A DNA stretch of 64,000 nt from NCEH01 sp043195135 (GTDB taxonomy: Bacteria; Pseudomonadota; Alphaproteobacteria; Rhizobiales; Xanthobacteraceae), in assembly GCF_043195135.1 (NCBI RefSeq), contig NZ_JBAFWP010000004.1. The stretch is one strand, 5' to 3'. Under the pieces are notes generated by a model. That model was not told the origin of the DNA. It made no database searches and saw only the letters and a list, made by a program, of their open reading frames with translations. Both the position numbers and the translations under genes were made by a program. Shown here in pieces: positions 1 to 8,971 of the stretch (position 1 is its first letter; every line of letters begins with the position of its first letter).

Positions 1-2749
1 CATCGGCCAGGGTGTTGTCGGTGCTGGCGTTGAGTTCCAGGCCCGCGACGGCGATATGCAGCCCGCCGCCCGGCGCGCCGGAGACATCCACCGCCGGGTT
101 CGGGTTGAGCACGTGATCCCCGGTCAGGACCGCGAAGCGCAATTGCTCGCCCACCCCAAGCCAGACCGATTGCCCGCCCTTGAGCAGGTTCACCCCGTGG
201 TCGTCGGGCGCCGCGCCGACGCTCGCCAGGATCGCGTCCTGGAGCGTCACCCCGCCGCCCACCGCACCGTCGCGGCCGATCAACTGGCCGTGGGAATCCA
301 CGGCATAGAGCAGCAGCGTGGCGCCGCTCGCCTGGGTCGCGTGCAGCACGTCGAGCCGCACCCAATTGCCAGTGGTGCCGCCCGCCGCCACCAGCGAGAG
401 CCCGCCGCCGCCCGCCGCCTGAAGCGCCAGGTCGGCCACGTTCACGGTGAGCGTCAGCGGGCTGGAGACCGGGCCGAGCGGCGTCGTAAACCCGGTGTCG
501 GCGGCGGAATATTCATGCATCGTCACGGCATAGGTGCCGTTGCCGAATTGCTGCGCGGCCGAGGTGACCCATTGGCCGTCGATATCCGCCAGCGCCGTGA
601 TCGGCTGCGGCCCGCTCACGCCCTGGCCGGCGAAGCTGATCTGCGCGACATTGAGCGCGCCGATCTTATTGGTGTAGCCGGACACCCAGGAGCTTGTGCC
701 GGTTGCGGAATTCAGCCCGGTCCAGCCGAACGCCACCTCCGCGTCGGCGACCGTGATGGCGTTGCTGACCTGGTTCACCTGGTTGGCCGCAGCGGTGAAG
801 ACCTCCCCGGCCAGGGTCCCCGCCACCGGGGCGTTGGGCGCCGGCAAGGTGGCGATGAAGCTCGCATTCGTGTTCTGCACCAGCAGCGCGGGATCGAGCG
901 TCGTGGTGCCGCTATAGGCGAAGCTGAGGGTGAAGGTCGGGATGGTCTGGGTGCCGGACGAGGGCGGCGTAACCAGGGCGAGCCCGTCGATGGCGAGGCT
1001 TCCGTCCTGCCCGGCATAGTCCGGATTGAGGAATTGCGAGCCCGACATGGTAGTGTAGAGGTTGAACGTCTTCTGCGCGTCGCCCTCGCCCACCAGCACC
1101 TGATACCAGGCAACCCCATCGGCGGCCTTGGGAATATTGTTGATCAGGATGCTGCCTTCCGGCTGGGAGGAGCCGGCCTGCGGGCTCGCGGAATAGGTGC
1201 CGGTCGTGGAATCGTAGGTGAGGTTCCAGTTCTGCCAGAGGGTGGACCCGGCCGGCGGGGTGATCGTCACCTGCTGCCACTGGGGAACGGAATTGCTTTC
1301 CCCGGCATAGAATTTGAGCGTGATGGGGGTGCCATCCGCCAGCACCATGTTCTGGTTGGCGAACGACATGACGATATTGGTGCCGTCGCCCACCCACACC
1401 GGCTCGGAATAGCCGCCCGAACCCGGCGGGATGTAATTGTAGATGGCCGGCGGAATATAACCCTGCGGCTGCTCGCCATCGTCGTACAGGGTGAGGTTGA
1501 TGGTGGAGACATTGGTGCCCAGCGAGGGATCATAGACCGAGATCAGCGGTCCTCCGACGCTGTACTGCTTCATCAGATTGTCGGAATAGCCGGACCCGTA
1601 GGAGTTGGAATTGAAGTAATAAATCTCCGAATAGGGGTCCATGTAGGTCGGCGTCACGCCGGTCGTGAGGTTTTTCCCGAACGCATAGGTCGGGTCCCAG
1701 TTCCAGTTGGAATTGAGATCGATGGGCGTGGGGACCGCGGAATTATAGGATTGGCCGGTGGTATTGTAGAAGCCGGCGGTGAAGCCGGTGAGGAACTGGG
1801 TGAGCACCTCGCCCCATTGGTTGTTCTCGCCCGTGTTCATCTGCGGCGTGGGGTCGCCATATATCTGATAGGGCGTCGCGTCGGTCTGGTTGGTGTAGAT
1901 CTCGACCGAGCCGAGGGTCGAATAGATGCTGTTTTCCAAATTCGCGGGCGAGATCTTGATATAGCCCTGGATCTGGCTGCTGGCGTCTGGCGCGAGCCAG
2001 AAATTCGTTCCGTCCCATTGCAGGGAATAGGAGAAGAAGCCGGCATTGTGCCAGTTGTTATTGGCGTCCGGGGCGCCGTTGAAGAAGCCGGCAATCGAGA
2101 TCGGCTGGTTCGCGACGGTGCTCTCGAGGCTCGTGACGTAGCCGCTCCAGTCGGAGGCGCTGAAGCTGTTGGGCGCGTTCACGCTCACCGCCTGGGAGGG
2201 CGAGATGCCGGCCCGGTGGTCGCCCTGCAACGGACCGCTGGTATAGTCGTAGACGTAGGTGTGGCTGGAATTGATATCGGCGATGGCCTGGAACAGGTTG
2301 GCGCCGGTAATGCCGTAGCCGCGGGTATCGGTGGTCGCGCTCCCGCCGGTCCCATAGGTGACGCCGAGCTGCATCGGCAGGCCGAAGCCTTCCACCGAGG
2401 TCAGGTTCCCCACGTCGCCCGGCTGGTTCTTCAGCGTCACCTCGAAGCTGTCGTAGCGGAAATCATAAGTCGCGGCGCTGTTCCAGGAGATGTCCTGCTC
2501 GCCCGTGATCAGCGTCTGAAGATTGTTGGGCTGGGACGGGTCCTGGCTCTGGACGAGGAAGTAGACTTTTCCACTGTTGTAGGGCTCCGGCAGGACGATG
2601 GCGCTGCTCGCGGTGACGGCGCCATTCTCGACCAGGGTGGTCCACACGGGCGCGCCGCTGGAGTCGAAATAGACCGAATAGGCCCACACGCCTTGCTGCC
2701 CCAGCGTTTGTTGCAGTTGCGCACTGAGGTTGACGTTGAGAGTGGTCAT
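1..2749 (-). CDS. Large multidomain protein, possibly beta-1,3-glucanase-like (3' end outside window)
   Basis: A reading frame stays open for at least 916 codons on the minus strand and runs off the window start, so the C-terminus is missing. The protein begins MTTLNVNLSAQ and has no Sec or Tat signal. Residues of about 1-420 are rich in Tyr, Asn, Trp and Gly; phrases such as VYFDSSGAPVW, GKVYFLVQS and VEGFGLPMQLGV are reminiscent of the beta-1,3-glucanase (GH64/thaumatin-like) fold. From about residue 450 onward the sequence is Thr/Ser/Gly-rich beta-type, like bacterial adhesin or Ig-like repeats. The missing signal peptide together with this composition could fit type I secretion, which is inference. 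An in-frame ATG lies 33 bases upstream, directly after a stop; neither start has a strong ribosome site. The coding call is firm, the enzymatic assignment weak. Confidence 0.6.
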   Translation of the reverse strand, partial: MTTLNVNLSAQLQQTLGQQGVWAYSVYFDSSGAPVWTTLVENGAVTASSAIVLPEPYNSGKVYFLVQSQDPSQPNNLQTLITGEQDISWNSAATYDFRYDSFEVTLKNQPGDVGNLTSVEGFGLPMQLGVTYGTGGSATTDTRGYGITGANLFQAIADINSSHTYVYDYTSGPLQGDHRAGISPSQAVSVNAPNSFSASDWSGYVTSLESTVANQPISIAGFFNGAPDANNNWHNAGFFSYSLQWDGTNFWLAPDASSQIQGYIKISPANLENSIYSTLGSVEIYTNQTDATPYQIYGDPTPQMNTGENNQWGEVLTQFLTGFTAGFYNTTGQSYNSAVPTPIDLNSNWNWDPTYAFGKNLTTGVTPTYMDPYSEIYYFNSNSYGSGYSDNLMKQYSVGGPLISVYDPSLGTNVSTINLTLYDDGEQPQGYIPPAIYNYIPPGSGGYSEPVWVGDGTNIVMSFANQNMVLADGTPITLKFYAGESNSVPQWQQVTITPPAGSTLWQNWNLTYDSTTGTYSASPQAGSSQPEGSILINNIPKAADGVAWYQVLVGEGDAQKTFNLYTTMSGSQFLNPDYAGQDGSLAIDGLALVTPPSSGTQTIPTFTLSFAYSGTTTLDPALLVQNTNASFIATLPAPNAPVAGTLAGEVFTAAANQVNQVSNAITVADAEVAFGWTGLNSATGTSSWVSGYTNKIGALNVAQISFAGQGVSGPQPITALADIDGQWVTSAAQQFGNGTYAVTMHEYSAADTGFTTPLGPVSSPLTLTVNVADLALQAAGGGGLSLVAAGGTTGNWVRLDVLHATQASGATLLLYAVDSHGQLIGRDGAVGGGVTLQDAILASVGAAPDDHGVNLLKGGQSVWLGVGEQLRFAVLTGDHVLNPNPAVDVSGAPGGGLHIAVAGLELNASTDNTLAD

Positions 2750-2927
2750 GGGGCACCGGCCGGAGGGATGATCCGGCGCCATTTAGCCACGGCGCTCGAC
2801 CTCAGATCAATGCCCGACACCGCTACGGCAGGAATGTTTTATCCGCGCGGTCGATCCGCAGACCGGCCGCGCACAAACGGATCGCCGGCACACGGGAAAA
2901 CCGAGGCGGCGCGGGCTCGGCGCCGCT

Positions 2928-4109
2928 TCAGGCCGCGGAGGCGGCGTGGGCGTGGCGCAGGAAAAAGCGGACCATTTCGCGGCTGGCATCGGGGCCGCGC
3001 GGATCGGTGAAGCTGCCCTTCGCGCTGCCGCCGGACCATGCGTGGCCGAGGCCGTGCAGCACCCAATGTTCAAGCGCCACGCGGCCGCGTGGATCGGTGA
3101 GGATGGTGCGGCTGTAGCTGGTGCCGTCCGCGCTCTTGCCTTGGGTCACCACCTCCTCCAGCTCGGCGCCGCCGCGCGACTGGAGCACCACGTGATCGCC
3201 GTTGACCGGATGGACCGTCGTGTCCCGGTCGCCATGGAACACGATGGTCGGCACGATGCCGTTGCCGTCGCGCGCGCCCTGGGTGCGGGCGACGAACGGC
3301 ACCGGACTTCCCTGGCGCATGGCCATGAAGGCCGACGACATGTCGCTCGCCGCCCCGCAGGCCAGCCCGGAATGCACGCCGATGGCGGAATAAAGATCGG
3401 GATAGGTGGTGCCCATGATGGCCGCCACCGCGCCGCCGGCGGAAAGGCCGGCCACATATACCCGGCCGGGCGCCACCTCATATTGCTGCATCACCTGGCG
3501 GGTGATGCCGGCGATCAGCGAGGGCTCCCCCTGCCCGCGCTTCTGGTCGCCGGTGTTGAACCAGTTCCAGCATTTGGAGGCGTTGGCGGATTGCACCTGG
3601 GCGGGATAGGCGACGAACAGGCCATGCTCCTCGGCGATCTCGTTCATCCGCGTTCCGGCGGCGAAATCGTCCGGCGACTGGGTGCAGCCATGCAGCATCA
3701 CGATCAGCGGCAGGCGCTGCCCGCGATAGAGGCTGGGCACGTAAAGCTTGTAGCTGCGGCTGCCGGCGGCATTGGAATAGACATGCTCCGCAAACGTCCC
3801 CTTCTCGACTGCCGGAGCGGAAGGGGCATCGGGGGAAAGCAGGCCGCGCAGCGCCTCGGGCAGATAATCGGCCACCGATTTCCCCACCGGGGCGCCGGGA
3901 GCCGCCTCGAACGGCAGGGACCATGCGCCGCCGTTCCGCGGCGGGGCAAGATCGATGCCCTCCCGCCCCGGGGCTGGCGCGCCGGCCGGCGCCGGCCGCG
4001 CGTGCCCTTCGGCGATGGCACCGCGCAGAATGGCCATGGCCTCTTCCAGCCGGCCTTCCCGGGTCAGCCGCGTGGCTTCCAGCATGTCGATCTTGGTGGG
4101 CATATGCAT
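2928..4109 (-). CDS. PHB depolymerase family alpha/beta-hydrolase esterase
   Basis: 393 residues with an alpha/beta-hydrolase fold. The oxyanion region is LHGCTQSPDDF, and the nucleophile elbow GLSAGG places the serine near residue 223. An acid in HGDRD (about 294-296) and a histidine in HGLGHAW (about 356) complete the triad. This pattern is that of the esterase/PHB depolymerase (LpqC-like) family, which cleaves polyester or feruloyl-type esters; the actual substrate cannot be read from sequence. The first 40 residues (MHMPTKIDMLEATRL...) are the amphipathic leader common in rhizobial members and lack a signal peptide. I chose the ATG preceded by AGGA at about 8 bases rather than a GTG/ATG 33 bases further out. 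It is followed downstream only by a spacer before the large minus-strand gene. Confidence 0.85.
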   Translation of the reverse strand: MHMPTKIDMLEATRLTREGRLEEAMAILRGAIAEGHARPAPAGAPAPGREGIDLAPPRNGGAWSLPFEAAPGAPVGKSVADYLPEALRGLLSPDAPSAPAVEKGTFAEHVYSNAAGSRSYKLYVPSLYRGQRLPLIVMLHGCTQSPDDFAAGTRMNEIAEEHGLFVAYPAQVQSANASKCWNWFNTGDQKRGQGEPSLIAGITRQVMQQYEVAPGRVYVAGLSAGGAVAAIMGTTYPDLYSAIGVHSGLACGAASDMSSAFMAMRQGSPVPFVARTQGARDGNGIVPTIVFHGDRDTTVHPVNGDHVVLQSRGGAELEEVVTQGKSADGTSYSRTILTDPRGRVALEHWVLHGLGHAWSGGSAKGSFTDPRGPDASREMVRFFLRHAHAASAA

Positions 4110-4203
4110 TGAAAACGTCCTGGACTGAAAGGCTTCCGACACGGCCGGACCGCCTTCCTGTTGGAAGCAAAATAAGGGCCCAAGCTTGCGCAGGCGGAAC
4201 CGG

Positions 4204-4623
4204 TCAGCGCATGCGGTCGCTCAGCGCCGCCTTCACCGCCGGGCTGGCCTGGAGGGCCCCGAGGATGTGGAGGGAGGAAATGGTCCCGCGCGCCAGTTCC
4301 GGCGGCACGTCGGGTGCGATCACGGCGAGCCCCAGCACCTGGATATCCAGCCGCTCACCGGCGGCCTGAACGGTTTCCAGATCCTGGCGGCTGAAGTGGC
4401 GCAGGCCGAGATCGAGCTGATTGCGCGCCACCGACTTCTGCACCGTCTCCGCATGGCGATCCAGCTGGTTGCGGATCGCGGTGCGGATGAAATCGGTTCG
4501 GTTGGAATAGAAATTCTCCTGCACCAGCAGGTCGATATGACCCAGGTCCACGAAGCCGAGATTGATCGTGATCTTTTCCGTGTCCGGCCCCTTGGGCCGA
4601 ATGTCCTTGGCCAGCATCGTCAT
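4204..4623 (-). CDS. CopG-type ribbon-helix-helix protein
   Basis: About 139 residues. The N-terminal part (EKITINLGFVDLGHIDLLVQ followed by NRTDFIRTAIRNQL) matches a ribbon-helix-helix strand and helices as in CopG/Arc-type DNA-binding proteins. The C-terminal part is a helical extension of unknown role. It lies 94 bases upstream of, and on the same strand as, the PHB-depolymerase-family esterase, so it may regulate that esterase or polyester metabolism; this is inference from position. AGGGG 9 bases before the chosen ATG supports this start; an ATG three codons earlier is possible. Confidence 0.7.
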   Translation of the reverse strand: MTMLAKDIRPKGPDTEKITINLGFVDLGHIDLLVQENFYSNRTDFIRTAIRNQLDRHAETVQKSVARNQLDLGLRHFSRQDLETVQAAGERLDIQVLGLAVIAPDVPPELARGTISSLHILGALQASPAVKAALSDRMR

Positions 4624-4747
4624 GGCAACCATCCCCTGACCATCCCACTGGATGGCAGATGGGGCCCTTCTTGCTGCATCGCAATAGCAGATGCCACGAA
4701 AAATGATGCGCCGCAGCAGATATTTTCGCGCGCTCTGCCCCTGTCGC

Positions 4748-6127
4748 TCAGCGAGCCGGCTTGAGATCGCCGATCAGGGTGGGAATGAGTTCCGACACGG
4801 TGGGATGGATCGGCACGGCCCATTGCAGGACGTCGTAAGGCTGGTCCGCATGCATCATGTCGAGGATGCCGTGGATCGCCTCGTCGCCCGACGTGCCGAG
4901 GATGGCCGCGCCCAGAATGCGCTTCGTCTGCGCGTCGGCCACCATCTTCATGAAGCCGATGGTCTCGCCCTTTTCCACGGCGCGCCCGACCCGCGCCATG
5001 GGCCGGGAGGAGACCAGCAGCGGCCGGCCGGTCGCGCGCGCCTGCGCCTCGCTCATCCCGACGCGCCCCAAGGGCGGGTCGGTATAGAGCGCATAGGCGG
5101 GAATGCGGGCGGAGAGCCGCCGGTCCGCACCGTCGAGGAGGTTGGCGGCGATGATCTCGAAATCATTGTAGGCCGTATGGGTGAAGGCGCCGCGGCCGTT
5201 GCAATCCCCCATCGCCCAGATGCCGCTCACATTGGTCCGCAACGTATCGTCGACCCGGATATAGCCGCGCTCATCGCGCGCGATGCCCGCCGCGTCGAGC
5301 CCGAGATCGCCGGTATTGGGCACCCGGCCGATGGCGACCAGCACATGGCTGGCGCGGATCTCCGGCGCCCCGCCGTCTCCTTTCGCCTCGATGCGAATGT
5401 CGTCGCCCTCCTTGGCGAAGGACAGAACATCGACGCCCGTGCGCACCGCAATGCCCTCGGCCGCGAGGAAGCGCGCGATCTCGGCGGAGATGTCCTCATC
5501 CTCGCGGGCGACGAGACGCGGGCCCTTCTCCAGCACCGTGACTTCGGCGCCGAAGCGCCGGAAGGCCTGGGCGAATTCGAGCCCGATATAGCTGCCGCCC
5601 ACCACCACCAGATGGCGCGGCACCGCGTCGAGTTCGAGCATGCTCGTGTTGGTGAGGTAATCGATGTCGGCAAGGCCCGGCAGGTCGGGCACCAGGGCAC
5701 GGCCGCCGACATCGACGAAGATCCGAGGCGCGCTGAGCAGAGCCTCGCCGACCCGCACGGCCGTCGGGCTTTCGAACCGGGCATGGCCGCGAAACAGGGT
5801 AAGCCCCGCCATGGCTTCCATCCAGGCGGTCAGGCCGGTGCGCGCGTTCATCGTCACCTGATGCGCGCGGGCATGAACGCGCTTCATGTCGATGCCGACC
5901 GCGCCGGGCAGGACCACCCCGAAATCCGCCGCGCGACGCGCCATGTGGGCGGCATAGGCGCTCGCGACCAGGGCCTTGGTGGGCATGCAACCGGTATTGA
6001 CGCAGGTGCCGCCGATGAGATGCCGCTCGATGAGCGCCACCTTCATCCCCGCCCCGGTCAGGCGGCCGGCGAGCGGCGGACCGGCCTGGCCGGCGCCGAT
6101 GATGATGGCATCGAAGCTCTGGTTCAT
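4748..6127 (-). CDS. FAD-dependent pyridine nucleotide-disulfide oxidoreductase (mercuric reductase/lipoamide dehydrogenase-like)
   Basis: 459 residues of the class I flavin disulfide reductase family. It has the FAD-binding GAGQAG (11-16), the redox pair in GGTCVNTGCMPTK (Cys42 and Cys47), a second nucleotide fold around VVVGGSYIGLEFA, and the C-terminal HPTVSE active-site histidine and glutamate. Lipoamide dehydrogenase, mercuric reductase and soluble transhydrogenase share this layout. The C-terminal vicinal cysteines and the MerA-type N-terminal metal domain are absent and no mer or dehydrogenase E1/E2 genes are nearby, so the electron acceptor is unknown. Its ATG overlaps the stop of the upstream DUF4126 gene by four bases, indicating translational coupling. 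Confidence 0.85.
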   Translation of the reverse strand: MNQSFDAIIIGAGQAGPPLAGRLTGAGMKVALIERHLIGGTCVNTGCMPTKALVASAYAAHMARRAADFGVVLPGAVGIDMKRVHARAHQVTMNARTGLTAWMEAMAGLTLFRGHARFESPTAVRVGEALLSAPRIFVDVGGRALVPDLPGLADIDYLTNTSMLELDAVPRHLVVVGGSYIGLEFAQAFRRFGAEVTVLEKGPRLVAREDEDISAEIARFLAAEGIAVRTGVDVLSFAKEGDDIRIEAKGDGGAPEIRASHVLVAIGRVPNTGDLGLDAAGIARDERGYIRVDDTLRTNVSGIWAMGDCNGRGAFTHTAYNDFEIIAANLLDGADRRLSARIPAYALYTDPPLGRVGMSEAQARATGRPLLVSSRPMARVGRAVEKGETIGFMKMVADAQTKRILGAAILGTSGDEAIHGILDMMHADQPYDVLQWAVPIHPTVSELIPTLIGDLKPAR

Positions 6128-6588
6128 TGGAGGCCTCCCAGGATCAGCAGCGCGCCGAAGACCGCGATGACATCCTCGATCAAGGCGGCGGGCAGGTCGC
6201 GGCCGAGCCGCGCGGCCAGGCGGGCGCGCACCGCCGCGCCGCCGAGGGTGCCGATGATCGCACCCGCAATGCCCAGCCCCGCGCCGGCCAGGGCCAGCCC
6301 TGCGGGGGTCGCAAGCGCCGCGCCGCAGATGGCGCCGCTGACGATGCGGGCGCCGAACTGCATGGGCACCTTTCGGCTGGGCGTGAAGGGCAGCTTGTCG
6401 GCCACCAATTCACCGAGGGCGAAAATCGTGAGCACCCAGACCGCCACGGAGGAGCCGAGAAAGGCCAGCCAGGAGCCGTCGAGCGAGAGCGCGCCGAGGG
6501 CGGCCGCCCAGCTCACCATCGCCAGCGGGGTCATGGTGCGCAACCCGCACAGGATCCCGGTCAACAGGGCCAGCACAAGCGGTGTCAT
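6124..6588 (-). CDS. DUF4126-like integral membrane protein
   Basis: 154 residues, nearly all hydrophobic, with about four transmembrane segments. It opens MTPLVLALLTGILCGLRTMTPLA and contains LPFTPSRKVPMQ and a Gly/Ala-rich second half ending in a hydrophobic helix. This resembles the DUF4126 membrane family, whose function is unknown. AGGA nine bases upstream supports the ATG. Its last bases overlap the start of the flavin disulfide reductase gene, so the two are probably co-transcribed and might act in the same membrane-associated redox or transport step (inference). Confidence 0.75.
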   Translation of the reverse strand: MTPLVLALLTGILCGLRTMTPLAMVSWAAALGALSLDGSWLAFLGSSVAVWVLTIFALGELVADKLPFTPSRKVPMQFGARIVSGAICGAALATPAGLALAGAGLGIAGAIIGTLGGAAVRARLAARLGRDLPAALIEDVIAVFGALLILGGLQ

Positions 6589-6738
6589 GGGGGATATCCT
6601 CTCTCGCTGTGACAAGGCGAGAGGCGGGCGCCGAACGGGCCGCCGTGCCTTTCTGCCGCGCCTCGCCGGCTGCGGGGCACACGAAAACAAACGCGCGGGC
6701 GTATCGGTAAAGTCGTAGCCCTACGGACGCGAAGAGCG

Positions 6739-6750
6739 TATAGTATTTTC
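6739..6750 (+). promoter_or_regulatory. Candidate -10 box (TATAGT) placing transcription start at the ATG
   Basis: TATAGT ends six bases before the ATG of the 83-residue protein, and no Shine-Dalgarno-like purine run lies in the gap. If the hexamer is a real -10, transcription would begin at or next to the start codon and give a leaderless mRNA. A convincing -35 was not identified. Confidence 0.3.
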
Positions 6751-7002
6751 ATGTCAATTCATAAATTTTCGCTCGGCGACCACGTCGAACTTTCCATTGG
6801 TCCGTTTTATCGGGCCACAGCGGGCGCATACGATATCGTTGCGCTGATGCCTTTCGAACGAGGGGAATGTTCGTATCGCGTGCGCGCCTCGGCGGAAAAG
6901 CATGAGCGCGTGGTTCTCGAAAGCGATATCCGCCTCATTCCCCGCCCCGAAGGCATGCCGGTCCAGATGCCCAGCATCGCCATTGGCAAAAAGCGCGCCT
7001 GA
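6751..7002 (+). CDS. Small conserved hypothetical protein
   Basis: 83 residues, MSIHKFSLGDHVEL..., with no signal peptide or membrane segment. The pattern F-x-L-G-D-x-V, then YDIVALMPFERGECSYRVRA, then KHERVVLESDIRLI suggests a small beta-barrel (SH3/KOW-like) fold. Similar short proteins are widespread in Hyphomicrobiales, but no function is known to me. The gene lies alone between a minus-strand operon and the YCII/ECF pair. It has no ribosome-binding site upstream of the only plausible ATG. Confidence 0.7.
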   Translation: MSIHKFSLGDHVELSIGPFYRATAGAYDIVALMPFERGECSYRVRASAEKHERVVLESDIRLIPRPEGMPVQMPSIAIGKKRA

Positions 7003-7201
7003 TCCGCGCTTCCATCCCCGCCAGACTGAGTGTCCGACGCCGGTTGCGGCCGCGCCGTGCGTGGGCGTTTGACGTGCGGCCGCCAAATCGCATCGAAGCA
7101 ACTTTCCCTATGGGAATGCAATAGAATTCCGGTTTTAATTCCGCGCACCTGTCGGCTGCGGGTAACCTTGCCCGTCTTAGACAGGACGAGGATGCTGCCC
7201 G

Positions 7202-7573
7202 ATGCTCTATGCCATTCTTTGCTATCATTCCGAGGATGTCGTCTGTTCCTGGTCCAAGGAGGAGGACGACGCCGTCATGGCCAAGCTCATGACCGTTCAT
7301 GAGAAATTGGAACGGGACGGCCGGCTGGGGCCGGTGGCGCGGCTGCTGCCAACCACCGCCGCCACCACGCTGCGCAAGGACCAGGACCCGCCCCTCGTGA
7401 TCGACGGGCCGTTCGCCGAAACCAAGGAACAATTGCTCGGCTTCTATGTGGTCGAATTCGACACGCTGGAGGAAGCGCTGGAGGCCGCGCGCGAGCTCGG
7501 CCGCGCGAATCCCGGCGGCGCCTATGAGATCCGGCCCATCGCGCTGTTCCATCCCGGGACCGCGGGGGCGTGA
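7202..7573 (+). CDS. YCII-related (DGPF-domain) protein
   Basis: 123 residues of the YCII/DGPF fold: MLYAILCYHSEDVVCSW at the start, DGPFAETKEQLLGFYVVE in the middle, and AYEIRPIALFHPG at the end. Members of this family are small ferredoxin-like proteins. In many bacteria they sit directly beside ECF42 sigma factors, with which they are thought to work, although the biochemical role is not established. The stop TGA overlaps the GTG start of the following sigma factor gene, so the two are translationally coupled. Confidence 0.9.
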   Translation: MLYAILCYHSEDVVCSWSKEEDDAVMAKLMTVHEKLERDGRLGPVARLLPTTAATTLRKDQDPPLVIDGPFAETKEQLLGFYVVEFDTLEEALEAARELGRANPGGAYEIRPIALFHPGTAGA

Positions 7574-8847
7574 GCGATCTCGGCTGGATCGACGCGACGC
7601 TGGCCGCCGCGCGTCCGCAGGCGGTCGCCGCCCTCCTGCGCTATTTCCGAAATCTGGATTTCGCCGAGGAAGCGGTTCAGGAAGCCTGCCTGCGGGCCCT
7701 GCGCACCTGGCCGAAGAATGGCCCGCCGCGCGATCCCGCCGCCTGGCTCATCATGGTGGGCCGCAATTCCGGCATCGACGAGACCCGGCGGCGCGCCAAG
7801 CTCACGCCGCTGCCGCCGGAGGAGCATCTCTCCGATCTCGGCGACGCCGAGGACGACCTCGCGGAGCGGCTCGACGGCGATCATTATCGCGACGACGTGC
7901 TGCGCCTGCTGTTCATCTGCTGCCATCCCGAACTGCCGGCGACGCAACAGGTCGCGCTGGCCTTGCGCATCGTCTCCGGGCTCAGCGTGCCGCAGATCGC
8001 CCGGGCGTTCCTGGTGAGCGAAGCCGCCATGGAACAGCGCATCACCCGCGCCAAGAGCCGCATCGCGCGGGCGAGCGTGCCGTTCGAGACGCCCGGCGCG
8101 GCGGAGCGCGCGGAGCGCCTCGCGGCGGTCGCCGCCATGATCTACCTGCTGTTCAACGAGGGGTATTCCGCGACCGGCGCCGACGCCGGAGCACGTCGTC
8201 CCCTGTGCGACGAGGCAATCCGCCTCGCCCGCCTGCTGCTGCGCCTGTTCCAGGCCGAGCCGGAGATCATGGGACTGCTTGCCCTGCTGCTGCTTCAGCA
8301 TGCGCGCTCGGCAGCACGGCTGGATGACGACGGCGCCATCATCCTGATGGACGATCAGGACCGGACCTTGTGGAATCCGACCATGATCGCGGAGGGGCTC
8401 GCCCTGATCGACAAGGCGATGCGCCACCGCCAGCCCGGCCCCTATCTGGTGCAGGCCGCCATTGCCGCCTTGCATGCGCGCGCAGAGCGCCCGCAAGACA
8501 CCGACTGGGGCCAGATCGATCTGCTCTATGCCATGCTGGAGCAGCTCCAGCCCTCCCCGGTTGTGACGCTCAACCGGGCCGTGGCGGTTTCGAAGGTGCG
8601 CGGCCCCGGCGCGGCGCTCGCGATGATCGAACCGCTGGGCCAGCGCCTGTCCGGCTATTTCCACTTCTTCGGCCTCAAGGGCGCGCTCCTGTCGGATCTC
8701 GGCCGCGCGGAAGAGGCGCGAATCGCCTTCGGCCACGCGATCGCGCTCGCCTCCTCGGCGGCGGAGGCCGCGCACATCCGGCAGCATCTCGACCGCTTGC
8801 AGCGCGAGGGCGGCGTGTCGTCCCAATCCAATGGATCCGCCGCCTGA
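7570..8847 (+). CDS. ECF42-type RNA polymerase sigma factor with C-terminal extension
   Basis: 425 residues, about twice a minimal ECF sigma. Region 2 is visible as LDFAEEAVQEACLRALRTWP and PAAWLIMVGRNSGIDETRRR. Region 4 is GLSVPQIARAFLVSEAAMEQRITRAKSRI. The remaining ~220 residues form the helical, TPR-like C-terminal domain (DUF6596-type) typical of ECF42, including IYLLFNEGYSATGA and LNRAVAVSKVRGPGAAL. Members pair with YCII-like proteins rather than classical anti-sigma factors. The start is a GTG overlapping the upstream stop. Targets are unknown; no anti-sigma gene is adjacent. Confidence 0.92.
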   Translation: MSDLGWIDATLAAARPQAVAALLRYFRNLDFAEEAVQEACLRALRTWPKNGPPRDPAAWLIMVGRNSGIDETRRRAKLTPLPPEEHLSDLGDAEDDLAERLDGDHYRDDVLRLLFICCHPELPATQQVALALRIVSGLSVPQIARAFLVSEAAMEQRITRAKSRIARASVPFETPGAAERAERLAAVAAMIYLLFNEGYSATGADAGARRPLCDEAIRLARLLLRLFQAEPEIMGLLALLLLQHARSAARLDDDGAIILMDDQDRTLWNPTMIAEGLALIDKAMRHRQPGPYLVQAAIAALHARAERPQDTDWGQIDLLYAMLEQLQPSPVVTLNRAVAVSKVRGPGAALAMIEPLGQRLSGYFHFFGLKGALLSDLGRAEEARIAFGHAIALASSAAEAAHIRQHLDRLQREGGVSSQSNGSAA

Positions 8848-8971
8848 CCTGCATGCGACGTTCGCCGATGCGGACACCCGCGCGGCGGCGCATGTAGAAA
8901 CGCTGGCCTTCGCGCCCAAGACACGGGAAGATGGACGCGAAAAACACTTCCGCGGGACCAGGGGCAAGAGA

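Noticed and set aside
56..3010. 984-codon open frame on the plus strand
   Set aside because: Arg/Gly/His-rich composition with no recognisable domains; it is antisense to the minus-strand beta-rich protein, whose composition and motifs look like real protein.
4748..6127. Mercury resistance operon
   Set aside because: The reductase lacks the MerA N-terminal metal domain and C-terminal cysteine pair, and no merR, merT or merP is adjacent.
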